Assembly (NCBI GenBank): GCA_027064265.1 | Contig: JAMOQA010000509.1 | Location: 1-7,158 of the forward strand | Source: Acidobacteriota bacterium | Lineage (GTDB): Bacteria; Acidobacteriota; Polarisedimenticolia; J045 | Length of the DNA: 7,158 bases | Reading direction: 5' to 3' | In this document: piece by piece, positions 1 to 6,093 of the stretch | How positions within the stretch are numbered: position 1 is the first letter of the stretch | Layout: each line of letters begins with the position of its first letter | Translations under genes and position numbers: made by a program | The notes under the pieces: generated by a model | Told to the model about the DNA's origin: nothing | Database searches by the model: none | What the model saw: the letters and a program-made list of their open reading frames with translations, nothing else

Positions 1-595
1 GCTCGAGGGTCTCCCGGTGCACGTCGACCCAGGTGCGCACCATCTCGGCGGTCATCTCCACGTGGCACTGGAGGCCGAGGACGCGGTCCCCGAGGACGAA
101 CCCTTGGTTCGCGCAGAGGTCGCTCTCGAGGACCCGTTCCGCGCCGGGCGGCAGGTCGAACGTCTCGCCGTGCCAGTGGAGGACCTCGAACTCGGCGAGG
201 CCGGGCGCGAACCACGGGTCGCCCCCCGGCGCCGGCACCCGCCGCACCGGGTACCAGCCGATCTCCGGGACCGGGTTCCGGCGGACCCGGGCGCCCAGGG
301 CCTTCGCGATGATCTGTCCGCCGAGGCACACGCCGAGCACGGGAAGACCGGCATCGATCGCCCGGCGGACCAGCGCGCACTCCCGCTCGATCCAGGGGAG
401 CGGGTCGTTGACGCTCATCGTCCCGCCCATCAGGACCAGGCCGGAGAGCCCGTCGGGGCGTTCGGGCAGCTCGTCCCCCTCGTCGATGCGGACGTGCCGC
501 ACGGCGATCCCCCGCGCGGTGAGATGGGGAAGAAGCGTCCCGGCTTCCTCGGTGCGGGAGTGGCGAACGACGAGGACGGGCGGGGAAGGGGCCAC
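1..595 (-). CDS. Class-I (Triad) glutamine amidotransferase, GMP-synthase-like; 3' part cut off by window edge
   Basis: The 198 visible residues read as a GMP-synthase-like class-I glutamine amidotransferase domain (COG0518 type). In this fold a Cys-His-Glu triad hydrolyses glutamine or a gamma-glutamyl substrate. The nucleophile is Cys90 in GVCLGGQ; His178 and Glu180 lie in LQCHVEMT. An LVLMGGTMSVND stretch (residues 53-64) matches the loop that forms the oxyanion site. No ATP-pyrophosphatase domain is seen, so this is probably a stand-alone amidotransferase-like protein; its true substrate cannot be told. The start is GTG at 595, chosen because GGAGG lies six bases upstream and the beta-strand PPVLVVRHS follows at once; no in-frame ATG is nearer. 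It lies 33 bp downstream of tRNA-Glu on the same strand with no obvious terminator between them, so it may be co-transcribed with the tRNA. The C-terminus lies beyond position 1. Confidence 0.85.
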   Translation of the reverse strand, partial: MAPSPPVLVVRHSRTEEAGTLLPHLTARGIAVRHVRIDEGDELPERPDGLSGLVLMGGTMSVNDPLPWIERECALVRRAIDAGLPVLGVCLGGQIIAKALGARVRRNPVPEIGWYPVRRVPAPGGDPWFAPGLAEFEVLHWHGETFDLPPGAERVLESDLCANQGFVLGDRVLGLQCHVEMTAEMVRTWVDVHRETLE

Positions 596-628
596 GGGAT
601 GCCTCCCGGAGCGCGCGAGAAGAGAAGT

Positions 629-705
629 TGGCGACCCCAACGGGATTTGAACCCGTGTTCCCAGCTTGAAAGGCTGGTGTCCTGACCTGGCTGGACGATG
701 GGGTC
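629..705 (-). tRNA. tRNA-Glu (anticodon TTC), CCA encoded
   Basis: Read on the minus strand, the acceptor arms GACCCCA (705-699) and TGGGGTC (639-633) pair fully, followed by discriminator G (632) and an encoded CCA (631-629). The anticodon arm is CCAGC, loop CTTTCAA, GCTGG, giving anticodon TTC, which decodes GAA/GAG. The T arm is ACGGG, loop TTCAAAT, CCCGT. The D-arm sequence GTCCAG...GGAC and the G1/G73 identity elements are typical of bacterial tRNA-Glu. Length is 77 nt with CCA. A promoter lies at 749-777. Confidence 0.97.
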
Positions 706-721
706 GCCCGGAACCGAAGAA

Positions 722-739
722 ACCCCCGTCGCCGGGGGT
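722..739 (-). other. Perfect hairpin in the tRNA-Glu leader
   Basis: On the minus strand the arms ACCCCCG and CGGGGGT pair over 7 bp around a GCGA tetraloop, followed by the T-rich TTTCTT. It sits between the predicted transcription start (about 741-742) and the tRNA 5' end at 705, so it would form the first few bases of the pre-tRNA. It could be a processing or protective stem. It also has the shape of a small intrinsic terminator, which is odd immediately after a promoter. Confidence 0.6.
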
Positions 740-748
740 GTCGAGCGA

Positions 749-777
749 AGTGTAGGAGGAGTCTCCCGGGGTGTCAA
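749..777 (-). promoter_or_regulatory. Sigma-70-type promoter of tRNA-Glu
   Basis: On the minus strand an exact TTGACA (777-772) is followed by a 17-bp spacer and TACACT (754-749). The predicted start is near 741-742, giving a leader of about 36 nt before tRNA-Glu. Motif and spacing are close to consensus in otherwise very GC-rich DNA, which makes a chance match unlikely. Confidence 0.78.
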
Positions 778-835
778 TGCGGAGGCGCCCGGAGGGGCGC
801 GGCGCCCGCCGCGCGCCCCCGGCCGGGATCCGGCA

Positions 836-841
836 TAGAAT
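836..841 (+). promoter_or_regulatory. Possible -10 box for the amidase operon, implying a leaderless mRNA
   Basis: TAGAAT ends seven bases before the A of the ATG at 849, the spacing at which transcription would start at or beside the start codon. No Shine-Dalgarno sequence is seen before that ATG. No clear -35 box lies 17 bp upstream, so the evidence is only the -10 match and its position. The divergent tRNA-Glu promoter is about 60 bp away. Confidence 0.35.
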
Positions 842-848
842 CCTCGCC

Positions 849-2354
849 ATGATCCGTCCGGGCGCATTCGTCGTGGTCCTCGCCGTCCTCGGCCTTTCCC
901 TGTCCCTCGCGGTCGCCGCGGCCCCGGCCGCCCCCGGCGACCGGCTGGTTCGCCTCGAGGGGCCGTCCGGCCCGGTGCTCCTCCCGGCCCTCGAGCGGAA
1001 CGGGCGGCGTTACGTGTCGCTGCGGGCCCTCGCTCTCGCCCTCGGCAGGGAGGCCCGCCACGATCCGAGGGGCGACTGGCGCATCGAGACCGGGGGCGGC
1101 ACCACGGTCCGGTTCCCCGCCTCCCTCCCGGGGATGGCCTGGGTGGGGCGCCAGATCGTCTCCCTGGGCGGGGACGCCCTGCGAGAGGGGGAAGACCTCC
1201 TCGTGCCCGTTTCCGGGCTCGAGCGCCTGGTGCGCGCCCTCGAGCCGGCGGCCCGGGTGACCGAAGGAGGTGCGGTGGCAGTGGAAGGGGAACCCGGAGT
1301 CCGGGTGCTCCTGCTGGGGCGCGGCCCCGGCAGGCTCGACGTCCGGGTCGAGTTCCCTCCACCGGCCCGCTCGATCCTCCTCCGGCGGGGCACCGACGGG
1401 AGCGCCTGGCTCCAGGTGGCCGGCATCGACCCGGGAACCCTGCCCTGGAGCCACCGGGAGATCGGCGGGCACCTCCTCGAGGCGATGGACCTGCGCTCCC
1501 GGGCCGGGGGGCTCGAGCTGGTCGTCCGGCCGGGCCCCGGGCTCCAGTCGATCACCCTGGACCGGGACGAGACCGCCGGGTGGGCGGAGCTGCACCTCTC
1601 CGGCCGGGAGCCGGCGGGGGAAGCCCGCGATCCCTCCCGGAACTGGCTCGTCGTCCTCGACCCGGGGCACGGGGGAGAGGAGGAGGGAGCGGTCGGGCCG
1701 ACGGGCGTCGTGGAGAAGGACCTGGTCCTCGACGTGGCGCGGCGGACGGCGGCCCTCCTGCGCGCGGCCGGGTTCGAGGTGGAGCTGACCCGGGACGGGG
1801 ACGAGAACGTCTCCCTGGACGACCGGGCCGCCCTCGCCAACCGGCTCCACGCCGACCTCTTCGTCTCGATCCACGCCAATGCGTCGCCGGCCCGCTCGGC
1901 CCACGGGGCGGAGACCTACATCCTCGCCCGGGAGGCGACCGACGACGCCGCCCGGGCGACCGCCGCCCTCGAGAACGACGCCGGGGGCGTGCTCACCGGC
2001 GCCGGCGGCCGCCAGGACGTGGGCCTGATCCTCTGGGACCTGGCCCAGGTGGAGTACCTCGAGGAGAGCGCCCGCCTGGCGGAGACGATCCAGGACCGGC
2101 TCGACGCCGAGCTGGGCCTGGACGACCGGGGAGTCAAGCAGGCCCCCTTCCGGGTGCTGGTCGGGGCGACCTGTCCGGCGGTGCTGGTCGAACTCGGCTT
2201 CCTGACCAACCCGCAGGAGGAGCGCCTGCTGGCAACGGCGGCGTATCGCAGGCGGCTCGCCCGGGTCCTCGCCGAGGCGGTGATCGCCTTCCGGGACGAG
2301 GCCCGGGCGGCGGGAGAGGTCGCCGGGGGCGCCGGGGAGGCCGGCGCGCCGTGA
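849..2354 (+). CDS. N-acetylmuramoyl-L-alanine amidase (Amidase_3) with N-terminal stalk/AMIN-like region
   Basis: A periplasmic zinc amidase that cuts the bond between N-acetylmuramic acid and the L-alanine of the stem peptide, as in AmiA/AmiC proteins that split the septum. The 501-residue protein begins with a signal peptide (hydrophobic residues about 7-22, then AVAAAPA). Residues about 30-110 resemble a copper-amine-oxidase-N-like stalk domain, and about 120-245 an AMIN-like beta region that would target peptidoglycan or the divisome. The catalytic domain (about 266-485) keeps all metal and catalytic residues: His274 in DPGHGG, Glu289 in VVEKDL, His342 in SIHANA and Glu448 in VELGFLTN. 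The ATG at 849 is preferred to the in-frame ATG at 771 because it puts the signal peptide at the N-terminus; the 26 extra residues would be arginine-rich. It is the first gene of a cluster and overlaps the next by 4 bp. The family call is firm; the N-terminal domain names are less so. Confidence 0.95.
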   Translation: MIRPGAFVVVLAVLGLSLSLAVAAAPAAPGDRLVRLEGPSGPVLLPALERNGRRYVSLRALALALGREARHDPRGDWRIETGGGTTVRFPASLPGMAWVGRQIVSLGGDALREGEDLLVPVSGLERLVRALEPAARVTEGGAVAVEGEPGVRVLLLGRGPGRLDVRVEFPPPARSILLRRGTDGSAWLQVAGIDPGTLPWSHREIGGHLLEAMDLRSRAGGLELVVRPGPGLQSITLDRDETAGWAELHLSGREPAGEARDPSRNWLVVLDPGHGGEEEGAVGPTGVVEKDLVLDVARRTAALLRAAGFEVELTRDGDENVSLDDRAALANRLHADLFVSIHANASPARSAHGAETYILAREATDDAARATAALENDAGGVLTGAGGRQDVGLILWDLAQVEYLEESARLAETIQDRLDAELGLDDRGVKQAPFRVLVGATCPAVLVELGFLTNPQEERLLATAAYRRRLARVLAEAVIAFRDEARAAGEVAGGAGEAGAP

Positions 2355-3064
2355 CCCGGGGACGGGCGATCGTGCTCGGCCTCGCGACCGGCGTGCTGGT
2401 CGCGGCTTTCGCGTTGCTGCTGGTCGCCCACCTGGCCCGCCGGGGCGGGACGGCCACCGCGGGCGGGGACGTGCCCGCGCACCTGCGCCCCGGGGCGAGC
2501 CCTCCTCCTTCCGCCCCGTCCCTCGCCATGGTCGACGTCACGTACTACCAGCGCGCGGCGGACGGGCGGGAACTCGTGCCGGTTCCCGGGCGCATCGTCG
2601 ATTTCCCATCGCCCGTCGACCGGGCGCGGGAGCTGGTCCGGCTGGTCCTCCAGGGTCCGCCCCCCGCCGCCGTGGATGCCGTGCGTCCCGCGCCGCCCGG
2701 GATCGAGTACCGTGAGGTTTACCTGGACCCGCGGGGGATCGCCTGGGTCGACCTCCGGGCGGAGGGTCCCTGGGAGCGGATGGGATCCGACGAGGAGACG
2801 GCGCTCCTCGCCTGCCTCGCCCGGACCCTGGTCCGGGGGATTCCCCTCGTCCGGAGGGTCGGCTTCCTCGTCGAGGGGGAGACGCGCCGGACCCTCGCGG
2901 GTCACGTCGACCTCTCCCGCACCTGGACCGGGGACGAGTGGCCGGTCGCCGGGGAGGGGCCCCTGGCGAGCGACGAGGGGAGCGCCGACGGGAGCGCGGA
3001 CGGTTCCCTCGAGGCCGATGCCGCAGTGGCGGGAACGGCGCTCCCCGCGGGAGGGACGCCGTGA
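2351..3064 (+). CDS. GerMN-domain (GerM-like) membrane-anchored envelope protein
   Basis: This 237-residue protein has an N-terminal membrane segment (residues about 5-26, AIVLGLATGVLVAAFALLL) and a GerMN domain at about 55-200. The domain shows VDVTYYQR, LVPVPGRIVDF, ARELVRLVLQGPP, REVYLDPRGIAWVDL and LVRGIPLVRRVGFLVEG, the usual order of strands and helices in the family. GerMN domains were named from Bacillus GerM (sporulation and germination) but occur widely in non-sporulating bacteria, often next to amidases; their biochemical role is not settled. The tail (about 205-237) is low-complexity, rich in Gly, Ser, Ala, Asp and Glu, with GSADGSADGS. The GTG start overlaps the amidase TGA (GTGA), with GGAGG about 10 bases upstream, so the two are probably translationally coupled. 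Most likely an inner-membrane-anchored periplasmic partner in wall remodelling; this role is inferred from context. Confidence 0.85.
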   Translation: MTRGRAIVLGLATGVLVAAFALLLVAHLARRGGTATAGGDVPAHLRPGASPPPSAPSLAMVDVTYYQRAADGRELVPVPGRIVDFPSPVDRARELVRLVLQGPPPAAVDAVRPAPPGIEYREVYLDPRGIAWVDLRAEGPWERMGSDEETALLACLARTLVRGIPLVRRVGFLVEGETRRTLAGHVDLSRTWTGDEWPVAGEGPLASDEGSADGSADGSLEADAAVAGTALPAGGTP

Positions 3065-3846
3065 GCTGGGGCGTCTTCGATTCGGGGGTCGGCGGCCTCA
3101 CGGTGGTCCGGGCGTTGCGGGAGGCGCTGCCGGGGGTGCGCCTCGCGTACCTGGGCGACACCGCCCGGGTTCCCTACGGCATCCGCTCCGTCGAGACGGT
3201 GCGGCGCTACGCCGCCGAGGCTGCCCGGTTCTTTGCCCGGGACGGCGTCCGGGGGCTGATCGTCGCCTGCAACACGGCGTCGGCGGTCGCCCTCGACGTC
3301 TTCGAGGAGGTCTTCCCGGGCAAGGTGCTCGGGGTCGTCGAGCCAGGCGTGGAGGAGGCGGTGGCGGCGACGCGGGGCGGGCCGATCGGCGTGATCGGCA
3401 CGCCGGCGACGATCCGCTCGGACGCCTACGGCACCCGGATCCGGGAGCGGCTCCCGGGAGTCGGCGTGATCTCGGTGGCCTGCCCCCTGTTCGTGCCCCT
3501 TGCCGAGGAGGGATGGACCCGGGGAGAAGTCCCGCGGCTGGTCGCGGAACACTACCTCGCGCCGATGATCGAGGCCCGGATCGACACGCTGGTCCTCGGC
3601 TGCACCCATTACCCGCTGCTGAAGCCGGTCCTCCGGGAGGTCCTCGGGGAGGGCGTACGCCTGGTCGACTCCGCCGAGGCGGTTGCCCGGGCCGCCGCCC
3701 GGCTCGGGATCGGCGCCGGGGAGACCGGCGGCGGAGAGCGTTTCTCGGTGACCGACGCCGGGGGCAGCTTCCGGGAGGTGGCTGCCCGCTTCCTCGGGCG
3801 GGAGATCCCGGTCCTCGAGACGGTGCACCTCGGGCCGGCGGCCTGA
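3061..3846 (+). CDS. murI: Glutamate racemase
   Basis: Converts L-glutamate to D-glutamate, the second residue of the peptidoglycan stem peptide; cytoplasmic and cofactor-independent. The 261-residue length is typical. It opens with WGVFDSGVGGLTV (Asp7 and Ser8 of the substrate loop), followed by LGDTARVPYG, IVACNTASA with catalytic Cys70, VIGTPATIRS, and VLGCTHYPLL with the second catalytic Cys181. Both cysteines of the two-base mechanism are present. The GTG start overlaps the stop of the GerMN gene by 4 bp (GTGA) and has GGAGG at 3050-3054 with proper spacing; the family's conserved N-terminal strand begins three residues in, so no other start is needed. It completes a wall-metabolism trio with the amidase and GerMN gene. 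Confidence 0.97.
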   Translation: MSWGVFDSGVGGLTVVRALREALPGVRLAYLGDTARVPYGIRSVETVRRYAAEAARFFARDGVRGLIVACNTASAVALDVFEEVFPGKVLGVVEPGVEEAVAATRGGPIGVIGTPATIRSDAYGTRIRERLPGVGVISVACPLFVPLAEEGWTRGEVPRLVAEHYLAPMIEARIDTLVLGCTHYPLLKPVLREVLGEGVRLVDSAEAVARAAARLGIGAGETGGGERFSVTDAGGSFREVAARFLGREIPVLETVHLGPAA

Positions 3847-3887
3847 GGGGTCGCGTTTCTTCCCGGGACGCCCCGGGGACCGCGGGG

Positions 3888-3919
3888 TAGACTGCACGGC
3901 GCGCGGGCCGTCGGGCCCG
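3888..3919 (+). promoter_or_regulatory. Possible -10 box and leader hairpin before rph
   Basis: Within the 87-bp murI-rph gap, TAGACT (3888-3893) could be a -10 box with a start near 3900; no good -35 is seen. The resulting leader of about 34 nt would begin with a 6-bp hairpin, CGGGCC (3904-3909) pairing with GGCCCG (3914-3919) around GTCG. The last stem base abuts the GGAGAGGA ribosome-binding site of rph, so folding could limit ribosome access. Without a -35 box this remains tentative; read-through from murI is equally possible. Confidence 0.35.
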
Positions 3920-3933
3920 GAGAGGATGGAACC

Positions 3934-4701
3934 GTGAGCGTGCGTGCCGAGGGGCGAGGTCCGGCGGAACCGAGGCCGGTGGTCCTGGAGACCGGGGTGA
4001 ACCGTCACGCGGAGGGCTCGTGCCTGATCCGCGTGGGTGCGACGGAGGTGCTCTGTACCGCCAGCATCGAGGACCGGGTGCCCGGCTTCCTCCAGGGGCA
4101 GGGCGAGGGATGGGTCACCGCCGAGTACGGGATGCTCCCGCGGGCGACCCACGACCGGATGCAGCGGGACCGGGTCGGCGGCCGTCCCCAGGGGCGGACG
4201 TACGAGATCCAGCGCCTGATCGGTCGCTCGCTGCGGGCGATCGTCGACCGGAAGGTCTTCGGCGAGAGGACGATCTGGATCGACTGCGACGTGCTCCAGG
4301 CCGACGGCGGCACGCGCTGCGCCGCGATCACCGGCGGGTTCGTCGCCCTGGCCCTCGCCTTCGATCACCTGCGCCGGGCGGGGAAGCTCTCCGGCCACCC
4401 GCTGACCGACCAGGTGGCCGCGGTCTCCGCGGGCATCGTCGCCGGCGAGGTGCTGGTCGACCTGGACTACGAGGAGGACTCGGCGGCGGAGGTCGACCTG
4501 AACGTGGTCCGCACCGGCCGCGGCCGGTACGTGGAGATCCAGGGAACCGCCGAGGAGCATCCGTTCTCGCGCGACAAGCTGACCGAGATGCTCGACCTGG
4601 CCGACGGCGCCCTCGACCGGCTGTGCGCGGTGCAGGCGCAGGTGCTCGGGGAGGTCCTCGAGCATCTCCTGCGGCCGGAGGCCGCGGGAGGGTCGCGATG
4701 A
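3934..4701 (+). CDS. rph: Ribonuclease PH
   Basis: A phosphate-dependent 3'-to-5' exoribonuclease that trims the 3' ends of tRNA precursors and other RNAs; it works as a hexameric ring. The 255 residues match the family end to end: HAEGSCLIRVGATEVLCTASIED, then EGWVTAEYGMLPRATH, GRTYEIQRLIGRSLRA, DCDVLQADGGTRCAAITGG, DYEEDSAAEVDLNVV and EIQGTAEEHPFS. Arg88 (in GRTYEIQRL) and Thr127-Arg128 (in GGTRCA) correspond to the phosphate-binding residues Arg86 and Thr125-Arg126 of characterised RNase PH. The GTG start at 3934 is preceded by GGAGAGGA; an ATG at 3926 is out of frame. The gene overlaps rdgB by 4 bp (ATGA), the common rph-rdgB pairing. Two tRNA genes lie in the same window, but nothing shows that they are special substrates. 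Confidence 0.97.
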   Translation: MSVRAEGRGPAEPRPVVLETGVNRHAEGSCLIRVGATEVLCTASIEDRVPGFLQGQGEGWVTAEYGMLPRATHDRMQRDRVGGRPQGRTYEIQRLIGRSLRAIVDRKVFGERTIWIDCDVLQADGGTRCAAITGGFVALALAFDHLRRAGKLSGHPLTDQVAAVSAGIVAGEVLVDLDYEEDSAAEVDLNVVRTGRGRYVEIQGTAEEHPFSRDKLTEMLDLADGALDRLCAVQAQVLGEVLEHLLRPEAAGGSR

Positions 4702-5528
4702 ACCCCCGGGACCGGGACCGCCGGGGCGGAGGCGGCGGTGATCGTCGGCGGGGTGGTCGCCCGGGTGGCGCCGGGCGGCCCGGCGGCGGGAAGGGAAAGC
4801 CGCCCGTCACCCGGCGCGGCCCGCGCTCGATGAACATCCCCGGCTCCCTCGCCGCTCGCGACGAGGAAGAGCGGGAGCGGGAGGCGCCCCGCACCGGTGG
4901 CGTGCCCCTGGTCCTCGCCACCCGGAACCCGGGGAAGGTGCGGGAACTGGCAGCACGGCTCGCGGGAACGCCCTGGCGGGTCCTGGGACCGGAGGCGATC
5001 GAGAACCTGCCGAGCCCGGTGGAGGACGGGGCGACCTTCGAGGCCAACGCGCGCAAGAAGGCGATCCACTACTCGCGGCTCGTCGACCACCTGGTGCTGG
5101 CCGATGACTCGGGCCTCGAGATCGACGCCCTGGACGGCTGGCCGGGCGTGCGGTCCGCCCGGGTCGGCGGCCCGGGCGCCACCGACGAGGACCGGATCCG
5201 GCTCGTCCTCGCCCGGATGGAGGACGTTCCGTGGGAGAGGCGGGACGCCCGGTTCCGGTGCGTGCTCGCGATCGCCCGCCGCGGCGAGGTGCTGGCGGCC
5301 TTCGACGGGGTCGTCGAGGGGAAGATCGCCCTGGAACCGGAAGGGGGCGGGGGCTTCGGCTACGACCCGATCTTCTTCTACCCGGCGATGAACCGGACGT
5401 TCGCGGAGATGACTCCCGCGGAGAAGGACTCGGTCAGCCACCGGGGCCAGGCCCTGGATCGGGCGGTCGGGTGGCTCGTCGACCTCCTGGAGAGGGGTGG
5501 AATCGAGAGCCTGAGGCCAAAAAAATAG
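4698..5528 (+). CDS. rdgB: XTP/dITP (non-canonical purine NTP) pyrophosphatase with an Arg/Gly-rich N-terminal extension
   Basis: A Ham1/RdgB-type enzyme that hydrolyses ITP, dITP and XTP to monophosphates and keeps deaminated purines out of nucleic acids; cytoplasmic dimer. The core (residues about 69-270) has PLVLATRNPGK, FEANARKKA, ADDSGLEIDALDGWPGVRSA, GGFGYDPIFF and SVSHRGQAL. Asp137 in ADDSGL fits the catalytic aspartate; Asp223, Ser247, His248 and Arg249 fit the base- and substrate-binding signatures. The total of 276 residues exceeds the usual 190-205 because about 68 residues precede the core. Of these, residues 2-44 are mostly Gly and Arg with RGG-type runs, followed by a charged stretch (RDEEERERE). 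ATG 4698 is chosen because it has GGGAGGG upstream and overlaps the rph stop (ATGA). In-frame alternatives are ATG 4830 and GTG 4902, neither with a good ribosome-binding site. The enzyme call is firm; the start is less certain. Confidence 0.93.
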   Translation: MNPRDRDRRGGGGGDRRRGGRPGGAGRPGGGKGKPPVTRRGPRSMNIPGSLAARDEEEREREAPRTGGVPLVLATRNPGKVRELAARLAGTPWRVLGPEAIENLPSPVEDGATFEANARKKAIHYSRLVDHLVLADDSGLEIDALDGWPGVRSARVGGPGATDEDRIRLVLARMEDVPWERRDARFRCVLAIARRGEVLAAFDGVVEGKIALEPEGGGGFGYDPIFFYPAMNRTFAEMTPAEKDSVSHRGQALDRAVGWLVDLLERGGIESLRPKK

Positions 5529-5617
5529 CGCCTGTTGGACGTTGGTCAAACATTTTTCCTGTTGTGTTTCCAAGGGTTGCGAGCGAACCCGGCATTTCGA
5601 GGACAGGACAGAAAAAG
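5529..5617 (+). other. AT-richer intergenic segment after rdgB
   Basis: After the rdgB stop the composition falls to near half A+T, in sharp contrast to the surrounding genes. It contains short A- and T-runs (CATTTTT at 5551-5557, AGAAAAAG at 5610-5617). No coding frame is believable. A weak stem (GGAC, loop GTTG, GTC) followed by AAACATTTTT near 5537-5557 might end the rdgB mRNA, but the stem is too short to call a terminator. The A-tract directly before the promoter candidate at 5618 resembles an upstream promoter element. Confidence 0.5.
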
Positions 5618-5646
5618 TTGCATCCGGGGGAGGCTTGGCGTAGTAT
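5618..5646 (+). promoter_or_regulatory. Candidate promoter of the non-coding RNA
   Basis: TTGCAT (5618-5623), a 17-bp spacer and TAGTAT (5641-5646), preceded by the A-tract AGAAAAAG. The -10 is good; the -35 matches consensus only in TTG. The predicted start is near 5653. The downstream strong terminator at 5916-5951 supports a discrete transcription unit. Confidence 0.5.
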
Positions 5647-5652
5647 CAGCAT

Positions 5653-5951
5653 CGGCAGGGCCCGGGTTGGGCAGATGTTCAACCCGGGAGGAGGCAACAG
5701 GACAGGAAATCGGGTTTGCGAGGTTCGCCGCTCGAGGGCGCGATCCTGCAAGGCCCAAGGAAGTCGAGGAGGACGCCGAACGGGGCCGGATCGGGGCCAC
5801 TCCCCCGGGACTCTGCACCCCAACCAAAAAACCGTCGGCGCACTCCCCCCCCTGCCGACCGCACACCCGGGAGAGGGCCGGCTCCGGGGTGTCCTCCTCG
5901 ACTCTACTCCCCCCTGAAGGCGCGGACCCCCCCTCCGCGCCTTCGTTTTTT
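5653..5951 (+). ncRNA. Candidate structured non-coding RNA, about 300 nt, unknown family
   Basis: Between the promoter candidate and the terminator there is no plausible coding frame but much base-pairing. Hairpin 1: CCCGGGTTG (5661-5669) with CAACCCGGG (5680-5688), 9 bp. Hairpin 2: CAGGA (5703-5707) and TCG (5710-5712) with CGA (5741-5743) and TCCTG (5744-5748), with a two-A bulge. Long helix: 5762-5777 with 5888-5903, 16 bp with one G-U (arms begin AGTCGAGGAGGAC and end GTCCTCCTCGACT), continued past an internal loop by GGGGCCGG (5782-5789) with CCGGCTCC (5878-5885). Within it, GTCGGC (5834-5839) pairs with GCCGAC (5854-5859). The long interrupted rod recalls 6S RNA in outline only; I see no signature of 6S RNA, RNase P RNA, tmRNA or SRP RNA. 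Both ends are predicted, not mapped. Confidence 0.5.
5916..5951 (+). terminator. Strong intrinsic terminator
   Basis: GAAGGCGCGGA (5916-5926) pairs perfectly over 11 bp with TCCGCGCCTTC (5934-5944) around a C7 loop. After one G come six T (5946-5951). This is a textbook rho-independent terminator for plus-strand transcription. It lies nearly 400 bp after the rdgB stop, so it is better explained as the end of the non-coding RNA unit than of the rdgB mRNA. Confidence 0.9.
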
Positions 5952-6093
5952 GTCCCGTCTTTCCTGGTGTGCTCCCCGGTTCGTGGACGATGCGGACGGC
6001 CCGGCGGGGTTCGGGATCATTGACCGTCTTCCCCCGCAGCCGGCCATGGCGCGCCCGCCCCGGGGATCGCTTCCGAAGGGCGGCGATTCGACC

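Noticed and set aside
771..848. In-frame upstream ATG start for the amidase
   Set aside because: Adds 26 Arg-rich residues before the signal peptide, overlaps the divergent tRNA-Glu -35 box and has no better ribosome-binding site.
430..1362. Minus-strand open frame of 310 codons across the tRNA-Glu region
   Set aside because: Runs through the tRNA gene and opposite the amidase signal region, in a low-complexity Arg/Pro/Gly frame; not a gene.
2902..4665. Long minus-strand open frame (587 codons) opposite murI and rph
   Set aside because: Lies exactly opposite two well-recognised genes, has no recognisable motif and is proline/arginine-rich; an antisense shadow typical of very GC-rich DNA.
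5653..5951. Known RNA families: RNase P RNA, tmRNA, SRP RNA
   Set aside because: The diagnostic P4-type AGGAAAGTCC, tRNA-like 3' end and GGAAGCAGCC-type loop are not found; 6S RNA is neither supported nor excluded.
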